NCBI RefSeq assembly: GCF_000400505.1
Contig: NZ_CM001857.1
Span: 4,560,909 to 4,610,948, forward strand
Source of the DNA: Musicola paradisiaca NCPPB 2511
GTDB lineage: Bacteria > Pseudomonadota > Gammaproteobacteria > Enterobacterales > Enterobacteriaceae
Direction: 5' to 3'
Length of the DNA: 50,040 nt
In this document: positions 1 through 10,364 of the stretch, one piece after another
Layout of the letters: each line of letters starts with the position of its first letter
Position numbering within the stretch: position 1 is the stretch's first letter
Notes under the pieces: model-generated
Seen by the model: only the letters and a program-made list of their open reading frames with translations
Told to the model about the DNA's origin: nothing
The model's database searches: none
Position numbers and translations under genes: made by a program

Positions 1-62
1 ACTTGCATGTGTTAGGCCTGCCGCCAGCGTTCAATCTGAGCCATGATCAAACTCTTCAATTT
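1..62 (-). rRNA. rrs: 16S rRNA, 5' end only (partial)
   Basis: The reverse complement of the first 62 bases starts AAATTGAAGAGTTTGATC and continues into the conserved first ~60 nt of enterobacterial 16S rRNA. The mature 5' end falls at position 62 and the gene runs off the left edge. The leader with boxA and two promoters lies to its right, so this is the promoter end of a whole rRNA operon transcribed away from oriC. In E. coli the operon at this place, beyond rbsR, is rrnC. Confidence 0.97.
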
Positions 63-211
63 AAAGTTTGATTTGCTTCTACTCGAGAAGCGGTGCTCAA
101 AGAATTTACTGTTGTTAGTTCGTAATGAATTAACTGTTGTTCACTCTTCAAGACTTTCAGTTCTTTCGTTCCGAAATGTCATGCGAGTGCCCACACAGAT
201 TGTCTGATTAA

Positions 212-223
212 TTGTTAAAGAGC
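212..223 (-). promoter_or_regulatory. rrn leader boxA antitermination site
   Basis: On the minus strand this reads GCTCTTTAACAA, the boxA core bound by NusB/S10 in rRNA leaders. It lies between the P2 promoter and the mature 16S start, as in E. coli, and is followed by a leader sequence resembling the E. coli one (TCAGACAATCTGTGTGGGCA). Confidence 0.9.
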
Positions 224-261
224 GCTGCGACCGGCCTCAGCCTGCTGTCGCGAGGTGGCGT

Positions 262-289
262 ATACTACGCCTTCCTCATTCGGAGTCAA
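262..289 (-). promoter_or_regulatory. rrn P2 promoter
   Basis: Minus strand: -35 TTGACT (284-289), 16-bp spacer, -10 TAGTAT (262-267). The -35 hexamer is the one typical of E. coli rrn P2 promoters, and it sits about 100 bp downstream of P1 as expected. Confidence 0.85.
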
Positions 290-359
290 CGACTTTTTTT
301 AGCCTTTCTCCGTCCTGAACCGCGTTGTGCTGTGCATCAGCGCGTCTCAGTGGTGGCGC

Positions 360-387
360 ATTATAGGGACTTATCCGCACCTGACAA
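360..387 (-). promoter_or_regulatory. rrn P1 promoter
   Basis: Minus strand: -35 TTGTCA (382-387), 16-bp spacer, -10 TATAAT (360-365), then a GC-rich discriminator GCGCCACCACTGA matching E. coli rrn P1 promoters. An A/T-tract segment upstream (about 390-430) fits an UP element. The GC discriminator and 16-bp spacer are the features known to give stringent (ppGpp) and growth-rate control. Confidence 0.92.
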
Positions 388-487
388 GCGTTAATTGAAA
401 AAAACTTACTGTTCGTCTTTTTTTTAACCGCGTCACATTTTTAGTGCAATGATAGCCACTAACCACTGCACGATGAATACGGGGATA

Positions 488-1504
488 TCAGACACCGATC
501 GAAGGGCCCTGACCAACAGAATCCCGGATGACCAACTCAGGTGTCAGGACTAATAATGCAGGCTCTGCTCCTGGATGCTCCAGACGGTGAAGTAGCGTAT
601 CAATCGCCAGCTCACCCAGTTCATCCTTCGGTTGGTGGACAGTCGTAAGCGGCGGCGATAGATAACGAGCCAATTCGATATCGTCATAACCGATAACCGC
701 CATATCATGCGGAACGGATAACCCAGCCTGATATAGCGCATGATAAGCGCCGACCGCCATAGCATCATTACAGGCAAAAACAGCATGGGGCCGTTCGGGC
801 AATGCCAGCAGACTCTCCATCGCACGAAAACCGGTTTCAAATTCAAAGTCACCGGTAACTTCATACCCTTCGGGAATAACTAACCCCGCTTGATGCATAG
901 CTTTGCGATAACCTTCCAGCCGGTTATGCGCGGTTGTTTTATCTTGCGGCCCGGCGATACAGGCAATTTTGCGGTATCCCTGGGAAATCAGATAATGCGT
1001 TGCCGCTTCACCCCCTTGCAGAGAGTTATCTTTGATCACATCACTGTTACCGTCGAAAGGTGCCCAATCCATCATCACCACCGGAATTGAAGGATATCGG
1101 CGAATAATATCGGGAGAAGGCATCCGACTCTCGGTACACATCAGCAATAAACCATCCACTCTTTTTTGCAACAGCGTTTCTAGGCTGCGGCTCATACGAT
1201 GGTGATCGCCTTCCGTATTACACAGAATCAGGCTATATCCACGCTCATAGCAACAGCGCTCAACGCCGCGAACCACCTCCGCGTAAAATGGGTTGCTACT
1301 GGCTGTCAGTAGCATACCGATGGTTCTGGTTTGATTGATTTTAAGACTACGCGCCAGCGCCGATGGCGCGTAATTGAGCTGATCAACCGCCTTCATCACT
1401 CGGTCGCGAATCGCATCGCTGACATAGCGGTTGTCATTGATAACGTGAGAAACCGTTGACGTAGACACCCTAGCCAGACGCGCTACATCCTTCATCGTAG
1501 CCAA
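488..1504 (-). CDS. rbsR: Ribose operon repressor RbsR (LacI family)
   Basis: Predicted 338 aa (330 in E. coli). Residues 1-25 form a LacI-type helix-turn-helix ([19 protein letters not shown]) followed by a hinge. From about residue 60 there is a periplasmic-binding-protein-like effector domain that in the family binds ribose and releases DNA. It is the last gene of the rbs operon, 3 nt after rbsK, so it is autoregulated if the operators upstream of rbsD are its targets. Those operators are CGAAACG/CGTTTCG palindromes typical of LacI-family sites. Identification by family motif, length and operon position is firm. Confidence 0.95.
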   Translation of the reverse strand: MATMKDVARLARVSTSTVSHVINDNRYVSDAIRDRVMKAVDQLNYAPSALARSLKINQTRTIGMLLTASSNPFYAEVVRGVERCCYERGYSLILCNTEGDHHRMSRSLETLLQKRVDGLLLMCTESRMPSPDIIRRYPSIPVVMMDWAPFDGNSDVIKDNSLQGGEAATHYLISQGYRKIACIAGPQDKTTAHNRLEGYRKAMHQAGLVIPEGYEVTGDFEFETGFRAMESLLALPERPHAVFACNDAMAVGAYHALYQAGLSVPHDMAVIGYDDIELARYLSPPLTTVHQPKDELGELAIDTLLHRLEHPGAEPALLVLTPELVIRDSVGQGPSIGV

Positions 1505-1507
1505 AAA

Positions 1508-2434
1508 TCACTCCTGTCCATTCAGGAAAGCATCTATCTCTTCCCGCCAGGGTACCGACGGTTGAGCACCACGGCGAGTAACCGCAATCGCGGCGGCGGC
1601 ATGCGCAAATTTAACCGCGTCCGTCATCGGTTTTGATTCCAGCAACGCAGTGACCAGCGCGCCGTTAAAGGTATCGCCGGCTGCGATAGTATCGACAGCT
1701 TTCACACGAAATCCCGGAATACGCACCCCTTGCCCATCTTCACTCAACCAGACACCGCGGCTGCCAAGCGTGATCAAAACCGTAGCTATGCCTTTATCAT
1801 GCAGCACCTGCGCCGCCCGCTGAGCATCGTCCTCCGTGTTAATGGTCACACCGGTCAGGATCTGCGCTTCGGTTTCATTCGGGGTGATCATATCCACCAA
1901 CGCCAGCAGTTCATCAGGCAAGGGGCAAGCAGGAGCCGGGTTTAAAATCACTTTAGTTCCATGCTGATGAGCCAAACGCGCCGCCTCGACAACCGTATCC
2001 AGCGGGGACTCAAGCTGCATCAGAAGCGCGGAAGCATCAACGATATGCTGCTGATGGCGCATCATATAAGCGGGAGTAACCGCCGCATTGGCACCTGCAT
2101 GAATACCGATCATATTCTCTGCTTCGCCATTAACGAAAATCAGCGCCACACCGGTGGTGTGACCGGAAACAGCCTCAACAGCGGAAACATCGATCCGATC
2201 GCGGGTCAATTGCTGGCAAATACGGGTACCGATGTCATCTTCGCCAACGCAGGCAATGAAGGAAATATCCGCGCCACTACGCCCAGCAGCTACCGCCTGA
2301 TTTGCACCCTTGCCGCCAAACGCTACGCCATATTGTTTACCGATCACCGTTTCACCAGGGCGTGGAAACTGTTCCAGATTCAGAATATGGTCCGCATTAA
2401 TACTGCCCAACACTACCAGCTTGCCTGATTTCAT
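1508..2434 (-). CDS. rbsK: Ribokinase RbsK
   Basis: PfkB-family kinase, 308 aa, that phosphorylates D-ribose to ribose 5-phosphate in the cytoplasm. The N-terminal GSINADHILNL and GGKGANQAVAAGRSG (substrate binding) and the C-terminal DTIAAGDTFNGAL with its catalytic Asp are all present. The ATG at 2434 was chosen because a GGGG Shine-Dalgarno sits 9 nt upstream and the protein then aligns with E. coli RbsK (309 aa); ATGs at 2440 and 2455 are also in frame. It is separated from rbsB by a strong hairpin, which fits lower expression than the binding protein. Confidence 0.96.
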   Translation of the reverse strand: MKSGKLVVLGSINADHILNLEQFPRPGETVIGKQYGVAFGGKGANQAVAAGRSGADISFIACVGEDDIGTRICQQLTRDRIDVSAVEAVSGHTTGVALIFVNGEAENMIGIHAGANAAVTPAYMMRHQQHIVDASALLMQLESPLDTVVEAARLAHQHGTKVILNPAPACPLPDELLALVDMITPNETEAQILTGVTINTEDDAQRAAQVLHDKGIATVLITLGSRGVWLSEDGQGVRIPGFRVKAVDTIAAGDTFNGALVTALLESKPMTDAVKFAHAAAAIAVTRRGAQPSVPWREEIDAFLNGQE

Positions 2435-2459
2435 TCGCATGAACCCCGATATCAATTGT

Positions 2460-2484
2460 GCGCCACCCGCATATCAGGTGGCGC
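2460..2484 (-). other. rbsB-rbsK intergenic stem-loop
   Basis: A perfect 8-bp inverted repeat (GCGCCACC / GGTGGCGC) with a 9-nt loop in the rbsB-rbsK gap. No U-tract follows, so it is not a classical terminator. Its position just after the binding-protein gene fits an mRNA 3' stabiliser that raises RbsB over downstream genes, as known for binding-protein operons such as malE. The function is inferred. Confidence 0.7.
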
Positions 2485-2502
2485 TGACCCTGCGTATTAC
2501 GC

Positions 2503-3393
2503 TTATTGTTTCGTCACCAATTTCAAGTCGACCGGAATAATGGCCTGAACTTTCTCGCCTTTCAGAACCTTATCAGCAGTATCAACACCAATGACGCCAA
2601 TCTGTTCGGGGCGTTGCGCCACGGTAGCCGCCATTTTACCGCCTTCAACCGCCTTCATGCCGTCAGCCGTACCATCGAAACCCACCAGCATCACGTCATC
2701 ACGGCCTGCCGTCTGCAACGCACGCAGTGCGCCCAGCGCCATTTCATCATTCTGCGCGAACACGGCTTTCACATCCGGGTGTGCGGTCAGCAGGTTCTGC
2801 ATCACGTTCAACCCTTTGGTGCGATCAAAATCCGCTGGCTGACTAGCCAGAATAACAAACTTGTTCTTTTCAGCGGATTTCATGAAACCAGCCCCACGCT
2901 CACGCGCAGCGGAAGTTCCGGCCAGGCCTTCCAGCTGGATAATCTTGGCGCCTTCACCCAATTTTTTGGCGATGAAATCCCCGGCGACCTTACCGCCGAA
3001 GGCGTTATCGGAAGCGACGTGGCTAACGACTTCACCACTCGCCGCCACGCGATCCAGCGTAATAACCGGGATCTTGGCCTGGTTAGCCAGTTTCACCGCA
3101 TTACCCACGGAGTTGGAGTCGGTCGGGTTGATCAGCAATAGTTTGGTACCGCGAACCGTCAAGTCCTGTACGTTGGAAAGCTCTTTAGCGGGGTTGTTCT
3201 GGGAATCCAGCACAATCAGATCGTAACCCAGTTTGTCCGCTTCCTTCTGAGCGCCGTCTTTCAGCGTCACAAAGAACGGGTTATTCAGTGTAGAAACAAC
3301 AAGAGCAATAGTATCCTTTGCCAACGCATTAGCACTGACGGAAGCACTCAGCGCGACAACGGAAACCAGAGTAGCAATCTTCTTTAAATTCAT
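2503..3393 (-). CDS. rbsB: Periplasmic D-ribose-binding protein RbsB
   Basis: 296 aa, exported. The signal peptide (about residues 1-25, [20 protein letters not shown]...ANALA) is followed by the mature start [17 protein letters not shown], which matches RbsB. It delivers ribose to RbsAC and in enteric bacteria is also the ribose chemoreceptor ligand for Trg. Type-I periplasmic-binding fold motifs are visible, for example [15 protein letters not shown]. It lies 25 nt downstream of rbsC. Length equals the E. coli protein. Confidence 0.97.
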   Translation of the reverse strand: MNLKKIATLVSVVALSASVSANALAKDTIALVVSTLNNPFFVTLKDGAQKEADKLGYDLIVLDSQNNPAKELSNVQDLTVRGTKLLLINPTDSNSVGNAVKLANQAKIPVITLDRVAASGEVVSHVASDNAFGGKVAGDFIAKKLGEGAKIIQLEGLAGTSAARERGAGFMKSAEKNKFVILASQPADFDRTKGLNVMQNLLTAHPDVKAVFAQNDEMALGALRALQTAGRDDVMLVGFDGTADGMKAVEGGKMAATVAQRPEQIGVIGVDTADKVLKGEKVQAIIPVDLKLVTKQ

Positions 3394-3418
3394 ATCTCTA
3401 TTCCTGTGTGAATGAAGG

Positions 3419-4387
3419 TTATTTACTGCTTTTGTTATCTACCAAAACCGCCAGCAAAATAACGACAGCCTTGACGATCATCTGGTAGTAAGAAGAAACA
3501 CCTAACAGGTTAAGCCCATTGTTCAGGAACCCCAGAATCAGAGCCCCGATCAACGTTCCCACCACGCGCCCTTTACCACCGGACAGGCTCGTCCCCCCCA
3601 GCACCACCGCAGCGATGGCATCCAGTTCATAACCTGTCCCTGCCGTTGGCTGCGCCGACGACAAGCGAGCCACTTCAATAATGCCCGCCAACGCCGATAA
3701 CAAGCCGCACAGCGAGTACACCACCACCTTCACCTTATCAACACTGATGCCGGAAAGGCGTGTTGCCGCTTCATTGCCGCCAAGCGCATAGATATAACGC
3801 CCGAGACGGGTATGGTGCAGCATGTACCAGGTCGCCAAAAACACCACTGCCATAATCCAGATTGGCGCAGGTACGCCAAAAGGACGACCGATGCCGAACC
3901 ACCCCAGAGTGTCCGCTGCTGAGGAAAATCCGGTATTAACCGGGCTGCCGTTGGTATAAACCATGGTGACGCCACGTAACAGCAGCATCATGACCAACGT
4001 GGCGATAAACGCCTGAACCCGGCCTTTGGCGACGATAATCCCGGTACCGGCGCCAATAACGGCACCCAGCGCCAGAGCGGCGAACACCGCCACCAACGCA
4101 TTGATCTCCAGCCCGACGATAGACGCGGCCACCGCGCCCGTCAGCGCCAACACCGACCCAACGGACAAATCGATGCCGGAAGTCAGGATCACCAGCGTCA
4201 TCCCGACGGCCATAATGGCGTTGACCGATGTCTGCTGCAGAATATTGAACAAATTATTCAGCGTGAAGAAATTGGGGCTCATGGAAGAGACCACGGCAAT
4301 GAGCACCAGTAAGGCGATCAGGGACTTCTGCTCCATCAACCACTGCTTGCTGAACCGGCGCTTAGCCGGGATAGTTTGAGAACTCAT
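3419..4387 (-). CDS. rbsC: Ribose ABC transporter permease RbsC
   Basis: 322 aa, inner-membrane permease (321 in E. coli) with many hydrophobic segments and the family sequences [17 protein letters not shown] and [13 protein letters not shown]. The start at 4387 gives [14 protein letters not shown], which aligns with the E. coli N-terminus. Its AGGAG Shine-Dalgarno lies within the last codons of rbsA. A longer reading from 4426 would overlap rbsA by 32 nt and is less likely. It works with two copies of RbsA-type ATPase domains and RbsB. Confidence 0.95.
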   Translation of the reverse strand: MSSQTIPAKRRFSKQWLMEQKSLIALLVLIAVVSSMSPNFFTLNNLFNILQQTSVNAIMAVGMTLVILTSGIDLSVGSVLALTGAVAASIVGLEINALVAVFAALALGAVIGAGTGIIVAKGRVQAFIATLVMMLLLRGVTMVYTNGSPVNTGFSSAADTLGWFGIGRPFGVPAPIWIMAVVFLATWYMLHHTRLGRYIYALGGNEAATRLSGISVDKVKVVVYSLCGLLSALAGIIEVARLSSAQPTAGTGYELDAIAAVVLGGTSLSGGKGRVVGTLIGALILGFLNNGLNLLGVSSYYQMIVKAVVILLAVLVDNKSSK

Positions 4388-4394
4388 ATGGGGC

Positions 4395-5900
4395 TTACTC
4401 CTGCGTTGCGCCGTATTGCTTACCAACGGCCGCGGCCATCAGCGTTTCCTGGGTTGCTTGCTCAATAGGGAATTCACCGCTCAGGCGACCCTCATGCATC
4501 ACAATGATGCGATCGCTCATGCCGAGCACTTCCGGCATTTCCGAAGACACCAGAATGATGCTCAACCCTTCTTGCTTGAACTGGTTGATTAATTGATAGA
4601 TCTCTTTCTTCGCCCCAACATCCACGCCGCGAGTCGGCTCATCCAGAATCAGGACTTTAGGGCGCGTCATCAACCCGCGGGCAATCGCCACTTTCTGCTG
4701 GTTGCCGCCGGAAAGCAGCCCTATGGTTTGGTCCATCGATGGCGTGCGGATATTGAACAAACGAATAAAATCTTCCACCGCGATGCGCTCGTCTTCATGG
4801 CGCAGCGAACCGGCCTGATTACTGAAATAGCGTAATGCGGTCAACGACATGTTTTCTTTCACCGACATGCCGAGCACCAGCCCGTCGCGCTTGCGGTCTT
4901 CCGAAATGTAAACGATACCGTTGGCCAGACCTTCCTGGGCACTGTTCGACGTGATGTCCTTGCCGTCCAGCCATACGGAGCCTTGTGTACGGGGAAACGC
5001 ACCGTACAACACTTTCATCAGCTCAGTTCGCCCGGCCCCCATCAACCCGGCGACCCCAAGAATCTCGCCTTTGCGCAACGTGAAACTGACATTGTCCACA
5101 CCCGGGCCGCACAACCCGCTCACCTTCAACCGCACATCGCCCGGCGCCTGATCGAGCCGGGGGTATTGCTCTTCCAGCTTACGGCCCACCATCATTTCAA
5201 TCAGCGTATCTTCCTGCAATTCACGCACCGGACGCTCGCCGATGAACTGACCGTCGCGGAACACCGTGACGTCGTTACAGATGTCAAAAATCTCTTTCAG
5301 GCGGTGGGAAATATAAACAATGCCGCAGCCATGCGATTGCAACTCTTTGATCACACTGAATAACGATGCCGTTTCGGTATCCGTCAACGCATCCGTCGGC
5401 TCATCCATAATGATCACTTTGGATTCAAAGCTCAGCACTTTGGCAATCTCGACCATCTGCTGCTCGCCGATGGACAGCTCCCCGACCAGACGCCGGCTGT
5501 CGTAGTTCAGATTCAGACGCGCCAACAGCTTATCCGCTTCGGCATACATCCGCGGCCAGTCGATACGGCCAATGCGATGGGTAAATTCGCGTCCGAGAAA
5601 GATATTCTCCGCGATGCTGATCTGGGGAATCAGGTTCAGTTCCTGATGGATAATACCGATACCCGCTTCCTGAGAGGCTTTAGGGCCGCTGAAATCCACC
5701 TCTTTACCCATAAAATGGATACTGCCGGCATCCTTACGATAAATCCCGGTCAGCACTTTCATCATGGTGGATTTACCGGCGCCGTTTTCGCCCACCAGCG
5801 CCATCACCTTTCCCGGATAGACATTGAGCGCAGCGCCAGCCAATGCCTTCACGCCAGGAAACGATTTGGTGATACCTTGCAGTTGCAGTAAAGGTTGCAT
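4395..5900 (-). CDS. rbsA: Ribose ABC transporter ATPase RbsA
   Basis: 501 aa, the same as E. coli RbsA. It is a tandem ABC ATPase. Domain 1 has Walker [10 protein letters not shown] (residues 38-46), signature LSIGEQQ and Walker [12 protein letters not shown]. Domain 2 has a degenerate Walker A (GLMGAGRTE), signature [14 protein letters not shown] and Walker [16 protein letters not shown]. The degenerate second site is normal for monosaccharide importers of this family. The gene starts 7 nt after rbsD and its 3' end carries the rbsC ribosome-binding site, so translation of the two may be coupled. Confidence 0.96.
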   Translation of the reverse strand: MQPLLQLQGITKSFPGVKALAGAALNVYPGKVMALVGENGAGKSTMMKVLTGIYRKDAGSIHFMGKEVDFSGPKASQEAGIGIIHQELNLIPQISIAENIFLGREFTHRIGRIDWPRMYAEADKLLARLNLNYDSRRLVGELSIGEQQMVEIAKVLSFESKVIIMDEPTDALTDTETASLFSVIKELQSHGCGIVYISHRLKEIFDICNDVTVFRDGQFIGERPVRELQEDTLIEMMVGRKLEEQYPRLDQAPGDVRLKVSGLCGPGVDNVSFTLRKGEILGVAGLMGAGRTELMKVLYGAFPRTQGSVWLDGKDITSNSAQEGLANGIVYISEDRKRDGLVLGMSVKENMSLTALRYFSNQAGSLRHEDERIAVEDFIRLFNIRTPSMDQTIGLLSGGNQQKVAIARGLMTRPKVLILDEPTRGVDVGAKKEIYQLINQFKQEGLSIILVSSEMPEVLGMSDRIIVMHEGRLSGEFPIEQATQETLMAAAVGKQYGATQE

Positions 5901-5907
5901 TAATGCC

Positions 5908-6327
5908 TCAGAAAGTTACACCCGCACAAAGGATCACATTCGCATACGGCGAACATTCGCCGCTGCGGACAATGGCCCGGCTTTCGCCACTTTGCTGTTT
6001 GAACGCTTCGTGGCTGACATAATCGATAGAAATGGAATTTCCCTGATGTTGTTCGAGTTGTTGCAAGTGATTAAGTATTGCGTCATGAAGCTGTGGATTT
6101 TTATCGATAATCTCTTCAGCCAAAATGGCGGCTTCCACTTGCATTTCAGCCGTCACCACGTCCAGCACCTGCATGAAACCGGGAACGTTGTGCGTCAACG
6201 CCAGATCGATTCGAACCGTACTATCAGGAATGGGCAACCCCGCATCAGCGATCGTCAGCTGGTCGGTATGCCCCAGCCGGGAAATCACGGCAGACACCTC
6301 TGCATTCAGTAACACGCCTTTTTTCAT
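5908..6327 (-). CDS. rbsD: D-ribose pyranase RbsD
   Basis: 139 aa, same length as E. coli. It interconverts beta-pyranose and beta-furanose forms of ribose so that ribokinase gets its furanose substrate. Conserved [19 protein letters not shown] and the C-terminal [17 protein letters not shown] contain the family's His and Asp active-site residues. The start at 6327 is preferred over the GTG/ATG at 6336/6333 because the GGAG Shine-Dalgarno lies 8 nt from it and overlaps the upstream choices. It is the first gene of rbsDACBKR. Confidence 0.95.
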   Translation of the reverse strand: MKKGVLLNAEVSAVISRLGHTDQLTIADAGLPIPDSTVRIDLALTHNVPGFMQVLDVVTAEMQVEAAILAEEIIDKNPQLHDAILNHLQQLEQHQGNSISIDYVSHEAFKQQSGESRAIVRSGECSPYANVILCAGVTF

Positions 6328-6342
6328 TTTCATCACTCCGAT

Positions 6343-6358
6343 AGCGAAACGTTTCGCT
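6343..6358. promoter_or_regulatory. RbsR operator, proximal
   Basis: A perfect 16-bp palindrome, AGCGAAACGTTTCGCT, 16 bp upstream of the rbsD start codon. The CGAAACGTTTCG core is the LacI/PurR-family type and resembles the E. coli RbsR operator. It lies downstream of the predicted -10, so a bound repressor would block elongation or initiation. Confidence 0.85.
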
Positions 6359-6366
6359 TATACATG

Positions 6367-6394
6367 AGTGTAAAAAAGCCATAACAAAAGGCAA
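6367..6394 (-). promoter_or_regulatory. Putative rbs promoter
   Basis: Minus strand: -35-like TTGCCT (6389-6394), 16-bp spacer, -10-like TACACT (6367-6372). It sits between the two operators. A half CRP site (TGTGATCG on the plus strand, near 6412) lies just upstream, which would suit a catabolite-activated promoter. The hexamers are weak, so the call is tentative. Confidence 0.45.
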
Positions 6395-6423
6395 TGTCGA
6401 GCTGATAAAAATGTGATCGCTAT

Positions 6424-6435
6424 CGAAACGTTTCG
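6424..6435. promoter_or_regulatory. RbsR operator, distal
   Basis: A second CGAAACGTTTCG palindrome, 79 bp centre-to-centre from the proximal site and upstream of the promoter. The two sites share the extended string CGAAACGTTTCGCTTA. Two operators flanking a promoter suggest repression by looping. Confidence 0.75.
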
Positions 6436-6670
6436 CTTATATGACAAAAGAATAAAAAACGTACATCAGCAGCAGAAAAAGAAGGCGACGATGACACGAA
6501 GAAGCCGCTTATTACCTATTCCGTTAGGCGTCATTGAGGTGAGCAGCTTGCATGCCATGAAGTCATGATTTCGAACACGGTCAACGCCTGAATGGCGATG
6601 AAATTGCGCGTTACCAGCAGGTTTTAATCACCTGACGGAACCCTACGCATAAAGCAACCACCGACAACCA

Positions 6671-6713
6671 TCACCACCTCCCGAGGAGGTGGTTTACAGC
6701 TGACAATAAAAAA
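6671..6713 (-). repeat. 43-nt hairpin repeat, copy 1
   Basis: Contains a 9-bp perfect stem (ACCACCTCC / GGAGGTGGT, loop CGA, 6673-6693) preceded on the minus strand by TTTTTTATTGTCAGC. A second copy at 35051-35093 is 41/43 identical in opposite orientation. Both copies begin inside the U-tract of a Rho-independent terminator (kup here, phoU there). The conserved flank as well as the stem argues for a repeated element rather than two chance hairpins. Confidence 0.75.
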
Positions 6714-6729
6714 GGCCGGAAACCGGCCT
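6705..6729 (-). terminator. kup Rho-independent terminator
   Basis: Minus strand: AGGCCGG / CCGGCCT, a perfect 7-bp stem with a 3-nt loop, followed by TTTTTTATT. It lies just downstream of the kup stop codon. Confidence 0.92.
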
Positions 6730-6734
6730 CTTGC

Positions 6735-8603
6735 TTAGATCTCAACCTGAATACCCAGTTCGATCAGCCGATTGGGTGGGATCTCGAACTGATCCGCCGC
6801 CCGCAGCGCGTTTCGGCTGAGCATCATGAACAGCTTGCCGCGAATACGCAGATACCAGGGGCGTTTGCCCATCGTCAGCGACTCGTTCGACAAGAAGAAA
6901 GTGGTCTCCATCATCTGGCAGGTCAAACCATCCTGCCAGCAACGATGGAAGACTTCTTCCACGTTGGGCGTTTCCCGCCAGCCGTAGTTGGCGATCACCC
7001 GCCAGAAAGTCGGAGAAAGCTGTTCAACCGACACACGCCGGGCATTGTGCACGTAAGGCGCATCTTCCGTGCGCATGGTCAACAACACCACGCGCTCGTG
7101 CAACACCTTGTTGTGTTTAAGGTTATGCAGCAACGCAAACGGGATAACATGGGTAGCGCGAGACAGATAAACCGCCGTACCGGGCACCCGCACCGGCGGA
7201 TTCTTTTCCAGCGAAACGATCATCGCATCCAGCGAGTTGCCGTGCTCATGCACCCGACGCAGCAGACGGAAACGTTCGCTTTTCCAGGTGGTCATGATGA
7301 CGAACATCACCAACCCCAGCGCCAACGGCAACCAACCGCCGGAAACGATTTTCACCACGTTGGCCAGGAACATCGGCACATCAATGAACAGCAATGCGGC
7401 CAACAGCAGCCATACCAGATAGCGGTACCAGTTCCAGTTTTTCACCGCGACGGTACAGGAAAGAATGCTGGTCAACACCATGGTGCCGGTAACGGCGATG
7501 CCGTAGGCCGCCGCCAGATTGCTGGAGTGTTCGAAACTGACGATCACGATCACCACGGCGATATACAGCAGCCAGTTAATCACCGGAATATAGATTTGCC
7601 CGGACTCCATATCCGAGGTGTGCACAATTCGCATCGGCGGCAAATAGCCCAGGCGCACCGCCTGGCGCGTCAACGAAAATACACCGGAAATCACCGCCTG
7701 AGAGGCGATAATGGTCGCCAGCGTCGCCAGCACTAACAGAGGAATCAGCGCCCAATCGGGCGCCAGCAGGAAGAACGGGTTCTTGATGGCATCCGGCGTT
7801 TTCAACAACAACGCCCCTTGCCCGAAATAATTGAGTACCAGCGACGGCAACACCACCGAAAACCAGGCGATACGGATAGGCTTTTTGCCGAAATGCCCCA
7901 TGTCGGCATACAACGCTTCCACCCCGGTAATCGCCAACACCACCGCGCCTAAAGCAAAGAAAGAGACCGCTTTGTACTGGGTAAAAAAGTTGACTGCCCA
8001 CATCGGGTTCATCGCCCGCAACACTTCGGGATTGGCGATAATGCTGCGAGCGCCCAGCACCCCCAGCGACAGGAACCAAAGCATCATGATCGGCGCAAAC
8101 AGGCTGCCGACCCGGCCGGTACCGTGCTTTTGAATCATAAACAGCAACGTGAGTACGACGATCGACACCGGTACGATATAGGTATCCAGCGAGGGCGCCA
8201 CGATATCCAGGCCTTCAATCGCCGACATCACCGAAATGGCCGGCGTAATCACCACTTCGCCATAGAAAAAACTGCCGCCGATCAGCCCCATAATCACCAC
8301 CGCGGCAGTTACCCGATCTGACGTATTGCGACCCGCCAGCGACATCAGCGTCAGGATCCCCCCTTCCCCGGCATTATCCGCCCGCATCACATAGGACAGA
8401 TACTTCAGGGAGACCACCAGCACCAGCAGCCAGAAAATCAGCGAGAGAAAACCAAAAACGGAATCAGGCTCGACGCCAAAACCAAACTGACCTGAAAGAC
8501 ACTCCCTGAGCGTATACAGCGGGCTGGTACCTATATCGCCATAGACCACCCCGATTGCCGCCAGCGTCACCGCAGGAAGTGAGCGTTTATGTTCTGAACT
8601 CAT
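6735..8603 (-). CDS. kup: Low-affinity K+ uptake protein Kup (TrkD)
   Basis: 622 aa, the E. coli length. It is an inner-membrane K+/H+ symporter of the KUP family with about 12 hydrophobic segments in the first ~440 residues and a cytoplasmic C-terminal tail. Family sequences include the N-terminal [17 protein letters not shown] and [18 protein letters not shown]. It is transcribed away from ravA across a 256-bp divergent gap and ends in its own terminator. Kup next to the rbs operon is the usual enterobacterial order. Confidence 0.96.
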   Translation of the reverse strand: MSSEHKRSLPAVTLAAIGVVYGDIGTSPLYTLRECLSGQFGFGVEPDSVFGFLSLIFWLLVLVVSLKYLSYVMRADNAGEGGILTLMSLAGRNTSDRVTAAVVIMGLIGGSFFYGEVVITPAISVMSAIEGLDIVAPSLDTYIVPVSIVVLTLLFMIQKHGTGRVGSLFAPIMMLWFLSLGVLGARSIIANPEVLRAMNPMWAVNFFTQYKAVSFFALGAVVLAITGVEALYADMGHFGKKPIRIAWFSVVLPSLVLNYFGQGALLLKTPDAIKNPFFLLAPDWALIPLLVLATLATIIASQAVISGVFSLTRQAVRLGYLPPMRIVHTSDMESGQIYIPVINWLLYIAVVIVIVSFEHSSNLAAAYGIAVTGTMVLTSILSCTVAVKNWNWYRYLVWLLLAALLFIDVPMFLANVVKIVSGGWLPLALGLVMFVIMTTWKSERFRLLRRVHEHGNSLDAMIVSLEKNPPVRVPGTAVYLSRATHVIPFALLHNLKHNKVLHERVVLLTMRTEDAPYVHNARRVSVEQLSPTFWRVIANYGWRETPNVEEVFHRCWQDGLTCQMMETTFFLSNESLTMGKRPWYLRIRGKLFMMLSRNALRAADQFEIPPNRLIELGIQVEI

Positions 8604-8859
8604 AAATCTTATCTTCTGTTATCTATTCATTGACCTGTCAGGCCTTATTTTGGTTGTTGTGGCCTGAAAACGCACAGTATGCACAAATCACGTTAAAAGC
8701 CCATTTTAAAAATCATCTTCGTGCCGTCAGATAAGCGCTATTAATCGATTATCGATATCGGCCCTGCCAAAAATTAATGTATGGTTCATAAATAAACCGT
8801 AGTGTCCAACAGGCTACTCTTACAAACCCGATACGGTAATTAACAGTAACGGATAAATC

Positions 8860-10359
8860 ATGATGCAACCCACAGCACTGGCTGACCGTATATCTCGCCT
8901 GAGTCATGCGCTAGAACACGGCCTCTATGAAAGACAGCACGTTATTCGACTTTGTCTACTGGCTGCACTGAGCGGTGAAAGCGTTTTTTTGCTGGGCCCG
9001 CCGGGAATAGCAAAAAGTTTGATCGCTCGACGTCTGAAATATGCGTTTAAACACGCCAATGCTTTTGAATATTTGATGACTCGTTTTTCTACGCCGGAAG
9101 AAGTATTCGGCCCGCTATCCATTCAGGCGCTGAAAGATGAAGGCCGCTATCAGCGGCTCACCAGCGGTTATCTGCCGGAAGCCGAAATTGTCTTTCTGGA
9201 TGAAATCTGGAAAGCCGGGCCAGCCATACTGAACACCCTGCTGACCGCCATCAACGAACGCCGTTTCCGCAACGGCAACAGTGAAGAACCCATCCCCATG
9301 AGATTGCTGGTTACGGCATCCAACGAACTGCCGGAAACAGACAGCAGTCTGGAAGCATTGTATGACCGCATGTTGATACGCCTGTGGCTCGACCGGGTTC
9401 AGGATAAAGGTAATTTTCGCGCCATGCTCACCACTACCGCCGGCGAACGCGACAACCCGGTCAACCAGTCATTGAGCGTCAGCGACGAAGAATATTATGA
9501 ATGGCAATCACATATCGATCATATACCGTTACCGGAATACTGCTTTGAGTTGATTTATCAACTGCGCCAGCAATTGGACGCTCAGGCAAACGCGCCTTAT
9601 GTATCCGACCGCCGGTGGAAAAAAGCCATCCGTCTGTTGCAGGCTTGCGCCTTTTTTAGCGGGCGAGAAACCATTACGCCGATTGACCTGATCCTACTTA
9701 AAGATTGTCTGTGGCACGACCTGGATTCCCATACGCTGGTGGAACGGCAACTGACCCAATTGATGACCGAACAAGCCTACCAGCAAAGGGCGCTGTTGTT
9801 CCGTCTGCAACAACTCAATGTCAAACGACAGCAATATCAGCAACAACAAAGTGAACTGCAAGCGTTTACAGTAGAGAAGCAGGTAAACCTTTTCGGCCGC
9901 AAGTCTCATTATTCATTACCGGACGGCATCGCTGCATCAGAAGCGCTGACGCTGGTATTACAAAAACCTCTACTCCTACACGATCACACCGTGACACATG
10001 TGGTGATCGCTGGCTCGGCGCTGGAAACCTGGTTACAGAAAGGCGGTGAAATACGGGGCAAGCTTAACGGCGTTGGATTTGCCCAACCTATCGACATGGA
10101 AGTGGACGATCGCCAGCATCTGATTATCCGGGACATCAGTCTGCAAAGTTCCATCTTGTCCCTGCCGGGCAAGATCAATCGTGACCTGCCTGAAGACATA
10201 CTTCAGGAATACGAAACGCTGAAAATTCAATTGCGTGAACAGCGTCGTTCATTTGAACGGCATCAACCTTGTTTGTTCGTTCCCCGGGACTGGTTGGCCA
10301 GTATCGAGGAAAGCCTGCAACAGGTCGACGAACAGATAGAACAGTCGCAACGGGAGTAA
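8860..10359 (+). CDS. ravA: Regulatory ATPase RavA (MoxR AAA+)
   Basis: 499 aa (498 in E. coli). The MoxR-class AAA+ module has Walker A GPPGIAKS (residues 46-53), Walker B IVFLDEI and the sensor segment [10 protein letters not shown]-terminal arm includes the LARA domain, which in E. coli binds the inducible lysine decarboxylase. RavA works with the VWA protein ViaA as a chaperone-like pair linked to respiratory complexes and aminoglycoside sensitivity. The next gene is viaA, 5 nt downstream, but it is frameshifted here, so RavA may lack a full-length partner. A second in-frame ATG at 8863 is possible. Confidence 0.95.
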   Translation: MMQPTALADRISRLSHALEHGLYERQHVIRLCLLAALSGESVFLLGPPGIAKSLIARRLKYAFKHANAFEYLMTRFSTPEEVFGPLSIQALKDEGRYQRLTSGYLPEAEIVFLDEIWKAGPAILNTLLTAINERRFRNGNSEEPIPMRLLVTASNELPETDSSLEALYDRMLIRLWLDRVQDKGNFRAMLTTTAGERDNPVNQSLSVSDEEYYEWQSHIDHIPLPEYCFELIYQLRQQLDAQANAPYVSDRRWKKAIRLLQACAFFSGRETITPIDLILLKDCLWHDLDSHTLVERQLTQLMTEQAYQQRALLFRLQQLNVKRQQYQQQQSELQAFTVEKQVNLFGRKSHYSLPDGIAASEALTLVLQKPLLLHDHTVTHVVIAGSALETWLQKGGEIRGKLNGVGFAQPIDMEVDDRQHLIIRDISLQSSILSLPGKINRDLPEDILQEYETLKIQLREQRRSFERHQPCLFVPRDWLASIEESLQQVDEQIEQSQRE

Positions 10360-10364
10360 CGGAT

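Larger units (their letters stand above)
63..487. other. rrn leader and promoter region; no protein gene
   Basis: This non-coding stretch holds the rRNA leader, boxA, P2, P1 and the A/T-rich region upstream of P1. The E. coli gene hsrA, which lies between rbsR and rrsC there, is absent: rbsR ends about 100 bp from P1. I see no convincing Rho-independent terminator between rbsR and P1, so some rbs transcription may run into the rRNA operon. Confidence 0.8.
6436..6734. other. rbsD-kup intergenic region
   Basis: Apart from the rbs distal operator at its right and the kup terminator and hairpin repeat at its left end, nothing in this stretch looks coding. The segment 6480-6650 shows no clear promoter or RNA gene. 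Confidence 0.6.

Noticed and set aside
6945-7736. 263-codon plus-strand frame
   Set aside because: Antisense to kup, with the composition of a shadow frame.
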